A DNA stretch of 64,000 bases from Sphingomonas_E sp042693015. GTDB taxonomy: Bacteria; Pseudomonadota; Alphaproteobacteria; Sphingomonadales; Sphingomonadaceae. The notes under the pieces are model-generated. The model saw nothing but the letters and a program-made list of their open reading frames with translations, was not told the origin of the DNA and made no database searches. This document shows positions 7,999 to 17,192 of the stretch, in pieces. Every line of letters begins with the position of its first letter. Within the stretch, counting starts at the first letter, position 1. The stretch is taken from positions 4,650,001-4,714,000 of the forward strand of contig NZ_CP170544.1 in assembly GCF_042693015.1 (NCBI RefSeq), read 5' to 3'. The translations under genes and the position numbers were made by a program.

Positions 7999-9355
7999 CC
8001 CCATTTCCCGTCCTGACCTGATCGCGGCGGCCGGCCTTGCGCTGGCGGAAGTCGCGACGGGCCTGTTGTTGCTCGTCCTCGGCGAGCATGGCCGTGCCGA
8101 TCTCGCGCCCTTCGTCGCGGTGCGGCCCTGGCTTCTCCTTATCCTGATGGTGGCGCTGGCGCGGTGGGATGCCCGTGCCCGCCTGACCGCGGCGGTTTGC
8201 GGGCTGATCGCGGCGAGCCTTGACGAATGGGCCTGGCTCGGTTGGCATGGTGGCGGTGAGTTGGGGCCGGTCTTGCGCGCGCTCGCCGCTGGCCTGGCGC
8301 TGGTCGCGTTGGGCGAGGTGTTGATCCGGCTCGCCGGGTGGATCGGCGGCGGCTGGTCGCGCTTGCTGGCCGGCCTGCTGGGTGCAGGGCTGTTATTATG
8401 GCCCGGACTGTTGCCCGCCCTGGATCGGATGGCGCTGGGGCCGGCCGAGTCGCCCGCCAGAAAGGAGCGACCGCCCCTCGCCTTGTTGAGCGGATTGCCG
8501 CTGGCGTGGAGCGAAGCTGGCGTTGCCGGAACCTTCGATGCTCGGCCGCCGGCGATCATGGCGCTCCTGGCCCGCAACTATAGGGTGCAGCCGATCGCCG
8601 CGGGCGAGAGCGACTTGCCGAAACCCGGCGGCGGGCTGCTGCTGGTGGCGCAGCCGCGCATCGGCCCTTCGGGGCTGGTCGCACTGGATAGCTGGGTGCG
8701 CGCCGGCGGACGGGCGCTGATCCTGACCGATCCCGATCTGCGCTGGCCGACGCGGCTGCCGCCGGACGACCCCGGCCATCCGCCCGACGCGACGCCGTTG
8801 GCGCCGCTGCTGGCGCATTGGGGCGTCGCCCTTGCGCGCGATACCGGGGAACCGCTGGCGATCCGCACGGTGGGGCAAAGCGGCGTGGAGCATCATGTCC
8901 GCCTGGGCGCACCCGGCACATTGTCGTCCGACAGGTGCGCCGTCCGCGGCGACGGCCTGGTCGCCGACTGCCGGATCGGCAACGGCCGGGCGCTGATCCT
9001 GGCCGATGCCGATCTGCTGCTCGATGATCTGTGGGTGGGAGTGGGATTGAATGGCACCGGTCGATTCCGCCGCACCGCCGACAATGGCCCCTTCCTGATC
9101 ACCCTGCTGGACGATCTGCGCGGCAAAACGGCCGCGCAACCCGGAGATCGCGTGCTGTGGATCGACTCGGGCGGCCCGGATTCGGGCTGGTTGATCGCGC
9201 TCGCACCGGGTTTTGCGCTGCTGCTGCTGGCCTTTGCCCGCAGAAGGCGTGGCATGAACGCAGCACTTGTCACGGATTCCTCACAAACTTATCCACAGGC
9301 AGCCAACAGGCACAAAGGAGGAACAATGGCGGATTTCCGTCATGATGATCGGTAG
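7952..9355 (+). CDS. Membrane protein with GldG/DUF4350-like domain
   Basis: A 467-residue protein. The first half has about four membrane segments (residues 25-150). The second half reads like a Rossmann-like GldG/ABC-associated domain: PPLALLSGLPLAWSE, GGGLLLVAQPRIGPSGLVALDSWVRAGGRALILTDPDLRWP, RALILADADLLLDDLW. A final hydrophobic helix (LIALAPGFALLLLAFARRRR) precedes a short polar tail. No catalytic motif is visible and the role is unknown. The start is uncertain: ATG at 7952 or 7964, both overlapping the preceding gene. It ends about 195 bases before mraZ. Confidence 0.6.
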   Translation: MPLTMSSPRRSPPKTDPISRPDLIAAAGLALAEVATGLLLLVLGEHGRADLAPFVAVRPWLLLILMVALARWDARARLTAAVCGLIAASLDEWAWLGWHGGGELGPVLRALAAGLALVALGEVLIRLAGWIGGGWSRLLAGLLGAGLLLWPGLLPALDRMALGPAESPARKERPPLALLSGLPLAWSEAGVAGTFDARPPAIMALLARNYRVQPIAAGESDLPKPGGGLLLVAQPRIGPSGLVALDSWVRAGGRALILTDPDLRWPTRLPPDDPGHPPDATPLAPLLAHWGVALARDTGEPLAIRTVGQSGVEHHVRLGAPGTLSSDRCAVRGDGLVADCRIGNGRALILADADLLLDDLWVGVGLNGTGRFRRTADNGPFLITLLDDLRGKTAAQPGDRVLWIDSGGPDSGWLIALAPGFALLLLAFARRRRGMNAALVTDSSQTYPQAANRHKGGTMADFRHDDR

Positions 9356-9360
9356 AGCGA

Positions 9361-9394
9361 CCCAAATCTCCCACTGAAATCCACAGGATTCCCA
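9361..9394. promoter_or_regulatory. Candidate MraZ-box-like repeats upstream of mraZ
   Basis: CCCA (TGGG on the minus strand) recurs at 9361, 9370 and 9391, with a TCCA at 9380, a spacing of 9-11 bases. MraZ is known to autoregulate the dcw operon by binding direct TGGG-type repeats about 10 bases apart. Here the repeats are on the opposite strand from what I would expect, so the assignment is weak. Confidence 0.3.
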
Positions 9395-9549
9395 TCCAGT
9401 GGTATTGAAAACCATATGATCCCCTGATACCCCGTTGTTTCTCCGGGGCGCGGGGGAGATTCCATCTTTTCGGAAACCTGCGCCGTGGGAGACGCGACGG
9501 CGTGTGCGGGGAATTGGTCCTTGGCTCCGTCGCAACGGGGTCTTGGGAC

Positions 9550-10074
9550 GTGGAAATCAGGGACTTTTTCCACGGTAGTGCTCTCAACGCGGTCGACGCG
9601 AAGGGCCGAGTCTCGCTCCCCGCACCTTTCCGCACGGTCATCGATCGCCGCACGCATCGCGCCCTGATGCCCGGCGAATTCCCGTCGCCCGAAAAGTTCA
9701 TCCTGCTCGGCGAACATGAGCGCCTGCCCTGCCTGCAGGCGTTCGACCCCGCTTATTCGCCGGAATTGCACGCTTATGTCGGCGATCGCGTCGACAATCG
9801 CGACGACGGCATGGATCGCATGTCGGCCATGGATTTCGAGCAGATGGACGTGTTCGGCGCCTATCTGCAGGCGAATTACGACGATGCCGGCCGCATGGTG
9901 CTGTCGCCGATGTTCCGCGCCATTGCCGAGATCGATGGCCTGGCCTTCTTCCTCGGCGCGGGCGCGACCTTCCAGATCTGGAACCCCTACAAGTTCCTCG
10001 AGCATTGCCAGGACAAGCCCCGTGTCACGCGCGCGCTCGAATTCATGCTGAAGGAAAAGGGGGCCAAGGCATGA
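9550..10074 (+). CDS. mraZ: Transcriptional regulator MraZ, first gene of the dcw cluster
   Basis: A 174-residue protein with two SpoVT/AbrB-like halves: FHGSALNAVDAKGRVSLPAPFR at the start and the second copy ANYDDAGRMVLSPMFRAIAEIDG. The family forms a DNA-binding ring and represses the division operon. GTG at 9550 gives the usual N-terminus (8 residues before the SALN motif); another GTG at 9502 is in frame, so the start is unsure. It overlaps rsmH by 4 bases (ATGA). The length is slightly above the 150 of E. coli MraZ, as usual for alphaproteobacteria. Confidence 0.9.
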   Translation: MEIRDFFHGSALNAVDAKGRVSLPAPFRTVIDRRTHRALMPGEFPSPEKFILLGEHERLPCLQAFDPAYSPELHAYVGDRVDNRDDGMDRMSAMDFEQMDVFGAYLQANYDDAGRMVLSPMFRAIAEIDGLAFFLGAGATFQIWNPYKFLEHCQDKPRVTRALEFMLKEKGAKA

Positions 10075-11033
10075 CCCCCGATCCCCGCCATGATCCTGTG
10101 CTGCTGAACGAAGTCGTCGCCGGACTTGCCCCCGCCCCGGGCGAGACGCATGTCGACGGCACGTTCGGCGCGGGCGGATATACCAAGGCGCTGCTCGCCG
10201 CCGGCGCGCGCGTCTTTGCCTTCGATCGCGATCCTGACGCGATTCGTGAAGGTCAGCCGCTGGTCGCCGCCAATGACGGCCGGCTGCACCTGATCGCTGA
10301 GCGCTTTTCCCGCATGGGGGAAGCCTTGGCGGAGCACGGGGTCGGCCCGGTCGACGGCGTGACGCTGGATATCGGCGTCTCGTCCATGCAACTCGACCGG
10401 GCCGAACGCGGCTTTTCCTTCCAGGCGGACGGCCCGCTCGACATGCGCATGGAGCAGGACGGCGAAAGCGCTGCCGACTTCGTCAACCATGCCGATGAAT
10501 CGACCATCGCCGACGTGCTGTTCGCGCTGGGCGAGGAGCCGCGCGCGCGTCGCGTCGCCCGTGCGATCGTCGCCGCCCGGCCGATCACGCGCACCGCCGA
10601 ACTGGCCGAAATCGTCCGTCGCGCGCTTGGCCACAAGCCGCACGAGAAGAAGGACCCGGCGACCCGCACCTTCCAGGCGATCCGCATCCACCTCAATCGC
10701 GAGTTGGAAGAACTGGAGGACGGCCTTGCCGCGGCCGAACGCGTGCTCGCGCCCGGTGGCCGGCTGGCCATCGTCTCCTTCCACTCGCTGGAGGATCGCA
10801 TCGTCAAGCGCTTCCTGCGGGAGCGTTCGGGCTCGATGCCCGCCGGATCGCGCCACCGCCCGGATGCCGGTGCCGCGGGGCCCGCGCCGAGCTTCGAGGC
10901 GGTCGCCAAGCCGGTTCGCGCCGGTGAGGCCGAGCTTGCCCGTAATCCCCGTGCCCGTTCCGCCACGCTGCGCGTCGCCCGTCGTACCGCCGCGCAGCCC
11001 TGGCCAGTTTCGTACAAAGGAGCATCGTCATGA
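10071..11033 (+). CDS. rsmH: 16S rRNA (cytosine1402-N4)-methyltransferase RsmH
   Basis: A 320-residue SAM-dependent methyltransferase modifying C1402 of 16S rRNA. Seen: HDPVLLNEVV near the start, the SAM-binding motif DGTFGAGGYT, DIGVSSMQLD, RGFSFQADGPLDMRM, and late in the protein TFQAIRIHLNRELEEL and IVSFHSLEDRIVKRF, all hallmark RsmH (MraW) segments. The start overlaps the mraZ stop (ATGA) and the end overlaps the next gene (ATGA), so it is in a translationally coupled chain. Confidence 0.97.
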   Translation: MTPDPRHDPVLLNEVVAGLAPAPGETHVDGTFGAGGYTKALLAAGARVFAFDRDPDAIREGQPLVAANDGRLHLIAERFSRMGEALAEHGVGPVDGVTLDIGVSSMQLDRAERGFSFQADGPLDMRMEQDGESAADFVNHADESTIADVLFALGEEPRARRVARAIVAARPITRTAELAEIVRRALGHKPHEKKDPATRTFQAIRIHLNRELEELEDGLAAAERVLAPGGRLAIVSFHSLEDRIVKRFLRERSGSMPAGSRHRPDAGAAGPAPSFEAVAKPVRAGEAELARNPRARSATLRVARRTAAQPWPVSYKGASS

Positions 11034-11581
11034 TTGCCGCCGCGCGTTTCCGTTCAGTCCTGTGGGTTGCCGCAGCTTCGACGGCAGGCCTCGGCTGCTA
11101 TCTCGTGACCCAGGGTGTCGCCGCCGAACGGGCCGAACTGTCGCGCACGGAACGCGCGATCCTGGCCAATCGCGTCGCCATCCGCGATCTTGAGACCGAA
11201 CTTGGCGCCCGCGGCAGCATGGCGCAGATGGAGCGCTGGAACGCGCAGGTGCTCGCGCTCAAGGCGCCCGAAGCGAAGCAATATCTGAACGGTAATGTCC
11301 AGCTTGCCAGCCTCGGCCAGCCGCAAATGCCGGCGATGGAGGCCAAGCTTGTGCAGGTCGCCGCGGCCAAGCCGGTCGCGCCGCCCACGCCTGCCGCCCC
11401 TGATGCGGTCGGCGATGGCGAGCCCTTGCTGCGCCACGCCACCTATATGAAGCCGGCGCCAGATCGCGTCGCCGATCTGGAGCGGAAGGTTTCTGCCCGG
11501 AGCGGTTCGCTGCTCGATGCCGATGCCGTCGCCGAACTCGGCCGGATCGCCCGGACCGAGCAGAGCGCCGCCGCCCAGTGA
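11030..11581 (+). CDS. ftsL: FtsL-like cell division protein
   Basis: A 183-residue bitopic protein by position and shape: short cytoplasmic N-terminus, one membrane helix (about residues 8-30), then a helical region (ELSRTERAILANRVAIRDLETELG) of the coiled-coil type used by FtsL in the FtsQLB division subcomplex. It is longer than the E. coli protein because of a Pro/Ala-rich tail, which is usual for sphingomonads as far as I recall. Sequence identity of FtsL is poor in general, so the call rests on location between rsmH and ftsI and on topology. Confidence 0.8.
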   Translation: MIAAARFRSVLWVAAASTAGLGCYLVTQGVAAERAELSRTERAILANRVAIRDLETELGARGSMAQMERWNAQVLALKAPEAKQYLNGNVQLASLGQPQMPAMEAKLVQVAAAKPVAPPTPAAPDAVGDGEPLLRHATYMKPAPDRVADLERKVSARSGSLLDADAVAELGRIARTEQSAAAQ

Positions 11582-13278
11582 CGGCGGTCGCCGCCTCTCC
11601 CAACAGAATCCGTATCGCCGATCAGCGCGAAATGGGCGTTGCTGTCGCCCATTTGCGGCTGATGGTGGTGATGCTGGCCTTTGCCTTCGTCACCCTGCTG
11701 ATCGTCCTCAAGCTGATCTGGATGGCGGTGTTTGCCGAGCCGGCCGGCGGCGGCGGCAATGGCAATGCGCTCGTCCCGCTGCGCGCGGACATTGTCGATC
11801 GCAACGGCATGCCGCTGGCGCGGACCTTCGATGCCTGGTCGATCGCCGTCCATCCTGAAAAGATCCTGGGCGATCGCAAGGCGCTGGCGATCCAGCTGGC
11901 CGAGCTGATGCCTGAACGCAGCGCCGCGCAGTATCTGGCGATCCTCAATTCGGGCAAGCGCTTCATCTATCTGCGCCGCCGCGCGCTGCCAGAGCTGGTG
12001 CGCGCGGTGAACGCGATCGGCGAGCCGGGCATCGCGCTCGGCCGTGAGCCGGAGCGACTCTATCCGCAGGGTCCGCTCGCCGCCCATGTCATCGGCTTTA
12101 CCGATCTCGACGGCGCCGGCGCCGCGGGGCTGGAGCGCGAATATGATAAGCAGCTGATCGATCCGACGATGCGCAGCCGGCCGCTGCAGCTTTCGATCGA
12201 TGCGCGTGTCCAGCAGGCGCTGGAATCGCAGCTTGGGGAGGCGATGGCGCATTTCAGCGCGATCGGCGCCGCGGGCATCATCATGGACGTCCACACCAGC
12301 GAAGTTCTGGCGCTGACATCTTTGCCCGAGATGAACCCCAACGCGCCGGGTAAATCCTCGCCCGAAGCCGGTTTCAACCGGGCGACCTTGGGCGTCTATG
12401 AACTGGGATCGACCTTCAAGCCCTTCACCGTCGCGATGGCGATGGATGCGGGCATCATCACCAGCTTCGGCAAGATGTATGATTGCCCCAAGGGGCTGAA
12501 GGCCGGCCGCTTCACGATCACCGATACCCATCCGTTCGGCCGGCGTTGCAGCGTCGCCGAGATCATGAAGGAATCGTCCAACATCGGCACCGCGCAGATC
12601 GCGGCCGAGGTGGGGGCGGAGCGGCAGCGCGCTTTCCTGAAGCGGATGGGCTTCCTGGAACCGGTGTCGATCGAACTGGGCGAGCGCGGCCGCACGCTTT
12701 CGCCGGGCGCCAACTGGGGCGAGATCGCGACTATGACGGTGGGCTATGGCCACGGCATCGCGGTGACGCCGCTTCATCTCGCCACCGGCTATGCCACTTT
12801 GTTCAACGGCGGCGTCTGGCGCCCGGCAACCCTGATGAAGACGGGGCCGCGCCATCCCGTGCCGGCCGGCCGCCGCGTGTTCACCGAACAGACGTCGGAT
12901 CAGATGCGCGCGCTGCTGCGGCTCGTCGTCACCAATGGCACCGGCAAGAACGCCAATGCGATCGGCTATCGCGTCGGCGGCAAGACGGGCACGGCTGAAA
13001 AGATCGTCTCGGGCCGCTATACCGGTGGCGCCGTCGTCACCACCTTCGCCGGCGTGTTCCCGATGGACGCGCCGCGCTATGTGGTGGTGGTGATGCTGGA
13101 CGAGCCGAAGGCGACCAAGGAAACCTATGGCTTCCACACCGCGGGCTGGAACGTCGCCCCGGTGGTGAAGCAGGTGGTGGGCCGGATCGGCCCGCTGCTG
13201 GGCGTGGCTCCTGACGAGGGGCGGGATGTGGATCTGACGAACGTGCTTCAGTACGTCCGTCCCGAAAAGGGCAAGTAG
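11578..13278 (+). CDS. ftsI: Septal peptidoglycan transpeptidase FtsI (PBP3)
   Basis: A 566-residue class B penicillin-binding protein that cross-links septal peptidoglycan. One membrane helix near residues 30-52 anchors it; the dimerisation domain follows (RADIVDRNGMPLA, YPQGPLAAHVIGFTD). Catalytic motifs are complete: S278TFK281, S333SN and K469TG in GGKTGTAEK. The start is a GTG at 11578 that overlaps the ftsL stop (GTGA). The gene is 4 bases from murE. It should work with FtsW, encoded downstream. Confidence 0.97.
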   Translation: MTAVAASPNRIRIADQREMGVAVAHLRLMVVMLAFAFVTLLIVLKLIWMAVFAEPAGGGGNGNALVPLRADIVDRNGMPLARTFDAWSIAVHPEKILGDRKALAIQLAELMPERSAAQYLAILNSGKRFIYLRRRALPELVRAVNAIGEPGIALGREPERLYPQGPLAAHVIGFTDLDGAGAAGLEREYDKQLIDPTMRSRPLQLSIDARVQQALESQLGEAMAHFSAIGAAGIIMDVHTSEVLALTSLPEMNPNAPGKSSPEAGFNRATLGVYELGSTFKPFTVAMAMDAGIITSFGKMYDCPKGLKAGRFTITDTHPFGRRCSVAEIMKESSNIGTAQIAAEVGAERQRAFLKRMGFLEPVSIELGERGRTLSPGANWGEIATMTVGYGHGIAVTPLHLATGYATLFNGGVWRPATLMKTGPRHPVPAGRRVFTEQTSDQMRALLRLVVTNGTGKNANAIGYRVGGKTGTAEKIVSGRYTGGAVVTTFAGVFPMDAPRYVVVVMLDEPKATKETYGFHTAGWNVAPVVKQVVGRIGPLLGVAPDEGRDVDLTNVLQYVRPEKGK

Positions 13279-13282
13279 GAAT

Positions 13283-14698
13283 ATGCGACTTGGCGCGTTG
13301 ACCGGGACTGACGGCGGCCCGGCCGTGACCGGGTTTGCGATCGACCACCGCAAGGTCGCCCCCGGCACGGTGTTCGGGGCGTTCACCGGCACGCGCTTCA
13401 ATGGCGAGGACTTCATCCCGGCCGCGATTGCCGCCGGTGCTGTCGCCGTGGTCGCGCGACCCGAGGCGACGGTGGACGGCGCGGTCCATATCGCCGATGC
13501 CGAACCGCGGCGCGCCTTTGCCCGCCTCGCCGCCAAATTCTTCGCGCCCTTCCCGGAAACCGTGGTCGCCGTCACCGGCACCAACGGCAAGACATCGACG
13601 GTCGAGCTTACCCGCCAGCTCTGGCGCGCGGCCGGCCATCATGCCGCGTCCATCGGCACGCTGGGGGTCACCACGGCGGAGGATCAGGTTTCGACCGGCC
13701 TCACCACGCCCGATGTCGCGACCTTCCTGTCCAATGTGGCGGGGCTGCGGCGCGAGGGCGTGACCCATGTCGCGTTCGAGGCGTCGAGCCACGGCCTGTC
13801 GCAGTTCCGTACCGAAGGGCTGCCGGTGCAGGCCGCCGCCTTCACCAATCTCAGCCGCGATCATCTCGATTATCACGAGACGATGGAGGCCTATCTCGAG
13901 GCCAAGCTCCGCCTGTTCACCGAGGTCGTCGACCATGACGGCACCGCGGTGGTGTGGGCGGACGATATCGCGTCGGCCCGCGTCATCGAACTGGCCCGCG
14001 AGCGCGGCCTCAAGATCATCGACGTCGGCGTCAAGGGCGAGGCGATCCGGCTGGTCGAGCGCACGCCGACCCATCTCGGACAGACGCTGGTGCTGGAGAT
14101 CGAGGGCACGCGGCACATGGTCAAGCTGCCGCTGATCGGCGCCTATCAGGCGGCCAATGCGCTGACGGCGCTTGGTCTGGCCTTGGCCACGGGCGGCGAG
14201 CTGGCGACGACGCTATCCAACCTGGCCCGGCTTCAGCCGGTTCGCGGGCGGCTCGAACGCGCGGTCATCACCCGCGCCGGCGCGCCGGTCTATGTCGATT
14301 ATGCCCATACGCCCGACGGGCTGGAGGCGGCGATCCAGGCGCTCAAGCCCCATGCCAAGGGGCGACTGATCACCGTGTTCGGCGCCGGCGGCGACCGGGA
14401 TACCGGCAAGCGCCCGCAAATGGGCGAAGTGGCGGTCAGATTGTCCGACCAGGTGATCGTGACCGATGACAATCCCCGCAGCGAAGATCCGTCGGCGATC
14501 CGGCGCGACGTGCTGGCGGGGGCGGCGGGCGCGATCGAGATTGGCGGCCGCCGGGAAGCCATCGCCGCCGCCATCGCCGCGGCGGGCGCGGACGATATCG
14601 TTCTGATCGCGGGCAAGGGGCACGAACAGGGCCAGATCGTGGGAGACCTTGTGCTCCCCTTCGACGACGTGACGGTCGCGCGGGAGTGCGCGGCATGA
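13283..14698 (+). CDS. murE: UDP-MurNAc-L-Ala-D-Glu:meso-DAP ligase MurE
   Basis: A 471-residue Mur ligase that adds meso-diaminopimelate to the peptidoglycan precursor. Seen: ATP loop VTGTNGKTST, the carbamylated-Lys region EAKLRLF, FTNLSRDHLDYH, YAHTPDGLEAAI, and the DAP specificity motif D396NPR399. The N-terminal UDP-binding domain is short, so the protein is slightly under the usual 490-500. It starts 4 bases after ftsI. Confidence 0.96.
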   Translation: MRLGALTGTDGGPAVTGFAIDHRKVAPGTVFGAFTGTRFNGEDFIPAAIAAGAVAVVARPEATVDGAVHIADAEPRRAFARLAAKFFAPFPETVVAVTGTNGKTSTVELTRQLWRAAGHHAASIGTLGVTTAEDQVSTGLTTPDVATFLSNVAGLRREGVTHVAFEASSHGLSQFRTEGLPVQAAAFTNLSRDHLDYHETMEAYLEAKLRLFTEVVDHDGTAVVWADDIASARVIELARERGLKIIDVGVKGEAIRLVERTPTHLGQTLVLEIEGTRHMVKLPLIGAYQAANALTALGLALATGGELATTLSNLARLQPVRGRLERAVITRAGAPVYVDYAHTPDGLEAAIQALKPHAKGRLITVFGAGGDRDTGKRPQMGEVAVRLSDQVIVTDDNPRSEDPSAIRRDVLAGAAGAIEIGGRREAIAAAIAAAGADDIVLIAGKGHEQGQIVGDLVLPFDDVTVARECAA

Positions 14699-14733
14699 CC
14701 GGCGCCGCTTTATCCCGTCCCCAGGAGGCAAGC

Positions 14734-16134
14734 ATGCGACCGCTCTGGACCGCCTTCGAGATTGCGGCGGCGGTCGAAGGCGAGGTGTTCGGCGATTTCT
14801 CCGCCAACGGCGTCGCTTTCGATTCCCGTGAGGTAGGGCCGGGCGACCTGTTCGTAGCGATGAAGGGCGAGGCGACCGACGGCCACCGCTTCGTCGACAA
14901 GGCGTTCGCGGCGGGGGCTGCGGGCGCGATCGTCAGCCAGCCGGTCGAAGGGCCGCATGTGCTGGTGCAGGACACCACTGCCGCGCTCGACGCACTCGGC
15001 CGGGCAAGCCGGTTGCGGACCGCCGCGCGCATCATCGGCGTTACCGGATCGGTGGGCAAGACGGGCACGAAGGAAGCCTTGTTTGCCGCCTTCGATCGCG
15101 CGGTGCCCGGCGCAGCGCACCGCTCGCTCAAAAGCTACAACAACCATGTCGGCGTGCCGCTCAGCCTGGCGCGGATGCCGGCCGCCACCCGTTATGGTGT
15201 GTTCGAAATGGGGATGAGTGCCGCGGGCGAACTGGCGCAGCTCACCCGCATGGTCCGCCCGCACGTCGCTTTGGTCACGGCGATCGCGCCAGCGCACAGC
15301 GCTTTCTTCGCGGGCGAGGAAGCCATCGCCGACGCCAAGGGCGAGATCTTTCAGGGGCTCGAACCCGGCGGCACAGCGATCATCCCCTATGACAGCCCGC
15401 ACCGCGAGCGGCTGATTGCCGCGGCCCGGCCTTTTGCCGACCGCATCTGGACCTTCGGGCGGGGCGAGGGCGCCGACATCCGGGCGCGCGAAGCGCTGCG
15501 GGGGCCGCGCGGCACGCTGATCGCGGCCGTGCTGCCTGGCGCGGAGCTCACCTTCACGCTGGCGCCTCCGGGTGAGCATTGGGTGTCGAACGCGATGGCG
15601 GTGCTGGCGGCTGTCCACGCCGTCGACGGCGATCTGGGTGCGACGGGGCTTGCGCTTGCCGACATGGCCGGGCTGGCAGGGCGGGGACGCCGTGTCATGG
15701 CCGCCGTGCCGGGCGGCGAGGCGCTGGTGGTCGACGAAAGCTACAACGCCAATCCCGCGTCGATGGCGGCGACGATTTCGCTGCTGGGCGAAGAACAGGC
15801 CAATCGCCGCATCGTCGTGCTCGGCGACATGCGCGAACTGGGTGAGAAGTCGCCACTTTATCATGCCGGCCTGGCCCAGCCGCTGCTGCGGGCCGGCGTC
15901 GATTTCGCTCTGCTGGTCGGCCCAGAGATGGCCGCGCTCGCAAATGAGCTTGAGGGCCGGATCGATTTCGCGCATGTGCCCGACGCCGCCGCTGCCCTCG
16001 AACGCCTTGTAGACGTCATCGAAGCCGGCGATGCGGTGCTGATTAAAGGGTCCAACGCCATCGGGCTCGCCCGCCTCGTCGAGCATCTCGGCTCTGGGGC
16101 GGTCGCGGCCGGGAATTTGCCATGCTCTACCTGA
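14734..16134 (+). CDS. murF: UDP-MurNAc-tripeptide:D-Ala-D-Ala ligase MurF
   Basis: A 466-residue Mur ligase adding the D-Ala-D-Ala dipeptide made with Ddl (encoded downstream). Seen: FDSREVGPGDLFVAMKG in the N-terminal domain, ATP loop GVTGSVGKTGTKEAL, KSYNNHVGVPLSLARM, and VDESYNANPASM. ATG at 14734 has AGGAGG 5 bases upstream and matches the family start; an in-frame Met 16 codons earlier lacks a site. The 3' end overlaps mraY by 13 bases. Confidence 0.96.
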   Translation: MRPLWTAFEIAAAVEGEVFGDFSANGVAFDSREVGPGDLFVAMKGEATDGHRFVDKAFAAGAAGAIVSQPVEGPHVLVQDTTAALDALGRASRLRTAARIIGVTGSVGKTGTKEALFAAFDRAVPGAAHRSLKSYNNHVGVPLSLARMPAATRYGVFEMGMSAAGELAQLTRMVRPHVALVTAIAPAHSAFFAGEEAIADAKGEIFQGLEPGGTAIIPYDSPHRERLIAAARPFADRIWTFGRGEGADIRAREALRGPRGTLIAAVLPGAELTFTLAPPGEHWVSNAMAVLAAVHAVDGDLGATGLALADMAGLAGRGRRVMAAVPGGEALVVDESYNANPASMAATISLLGEEQANRRIVVLGDMRELGEKSPLYHAGLAQPLLRAGVDFALLVGPEMAALANELEGRIDFAHVPDAAAALERLVDVIEAGDAVLIKGSNAIGLARLVEHLGSGAVAAGNLPCST

Positions 16135-17192
16135 TCGCCGATCAGCTCGGATTTCCGGGCGTTCTCAACCTCATCCGTTATCTGACGTTCCGCGCGGGCG
16201 CGGCGGCGATCACGGCGCTCGTCATCGGCCTGATCATCGGGCCGAAGTTCATCGGCTGGCTGCGCATCCGCCAGGGCAAGGGACAGCCGATTCGCTCGGA
16301 CGGCCCGCAGACCCACCTTGCCAAGGTCGGCACGCCGACCATGGGCGGGCTGATGATCCTGACCGCGATCGCGATCTCGATGCTGCTGTGGATGGACCTC
16401 GGCAACCGCTATGTCTGGGCCTGCATCTTCGTGACGCTTGGCTTCGGCGCGATCGGCTTCCTCGACGATTATGACAAGGTGAAGAAGCGCAGCCACAAGG
16501 GCGTTTCGGGCAAGGTGCGGCTGCTGGCGGAATTCGCCATCGCCGGCATTGCGAGCTGGCTGATCGTATCGGGCAACGGCACCGAGCTTTACGTGCCCTT
16601 CTATAACGGCCCGGTGATCGACCTTGGACCCTTCTATGTGCTGTTCGCCGCCTTCGTGATCGTCGGCGCGGGCAATGCCGTGAACCTGACGGACGGGCTG
16701 GACGGCCTTGCCACCATGCCGGTGATCATCGCCAGTCTGGCTTTCTTCGTCATCGCCTACATGGTCGGCAACGTGAAGTTCGCGACCTATCTCGGCATCC
16801 CGCACGTTCCGGGTGCGGGCGACCTGATCATCCTGACCGCCTGCATCATCGGCGCGGGACTCGCCTTCCTATGGTTCAATGCGCCCCCCGCGGCCGTATT
16901 CATGGGCGATACCGGCAGCCTCGCACTCGGCGGCGCGCTCGGCGCGCTGGCGGTCGTCACCCACCATGAAATCGTGCTTGCCATCGTCGGCGGGCTGTTC
17001 GTGCTGGAGGCCGTATCCGTCATAATCCAGGTTTATTATTACAAGCGCACCGGCAAGCGGGTGTTCCGAATGGCGCCGATCCACCACCATTTCGAACAAT
17101 TGGGCTGGTCGGAGCCGACCGTCGTCATCCGTTTCTGGATCATTTCCTTCGTGCTGGCGCTCGCCGGCCTTGCCACGTTGAAGCTCAGATGA
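16122..17192 (+). CDS. mraY: Phospho-MurNAc-pentapeptide transferase MraY
   Basis: A 356-residue polytopic enzyme with about ten membrane helices that transfers phospho-MurNAc-pentapeptide to undecaprenyl phosphate, making lipid I at the inner membrane. Signature segments: GKGQPIRSDGPQTHLAKVGTPTMGG early, FLDDYDKVKK (catalytic Asp), NAVNLTDGLDGLA, FMGDTGSLALG, and the His-rich MAPIHHHFEQLGW. It overlaps murF at its start and murD at its end (ATGA). Confidence 0.97.
   Translation: MLYLIADQLGFPGVLNLIRYLTFRAGAAAITALVIGLIIGPKFIGWLRIRQGKGQPIRSDGPQTHLAKVGTPTMGGLMILTAIAISMLLWMDLGNRYVWACIFVTLGFGAIGFLDDYDKVKKRSHKGVSGKVRLLAEFAIAGIASWLIVSGNGTELYVPFYNGPVIDLGPFYVLFAAFVIVGAGNAVNLTDGLDGLATMPVIIASLAFFVIAYMVGNVKFATYLGIPHVPGAGDLIILTACIIGAGLAFLWFNAPPAAVFMGDTGSLALGGALGALAVVTHHEIVLAIVGGLFVLEAVSVIIQVYYYKRTGKRVFRMAPIHHHFEQLGWSEPTVVIRFWIISFVLALAGLATLKLR

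Noticed and set aside
11443..13590. Open frame of over 700 codons antisense to ftsI and part of murE
   Set aside because: Same GC artefact; both strands cannot plausibly code here and the + strand genes have all their motifs.
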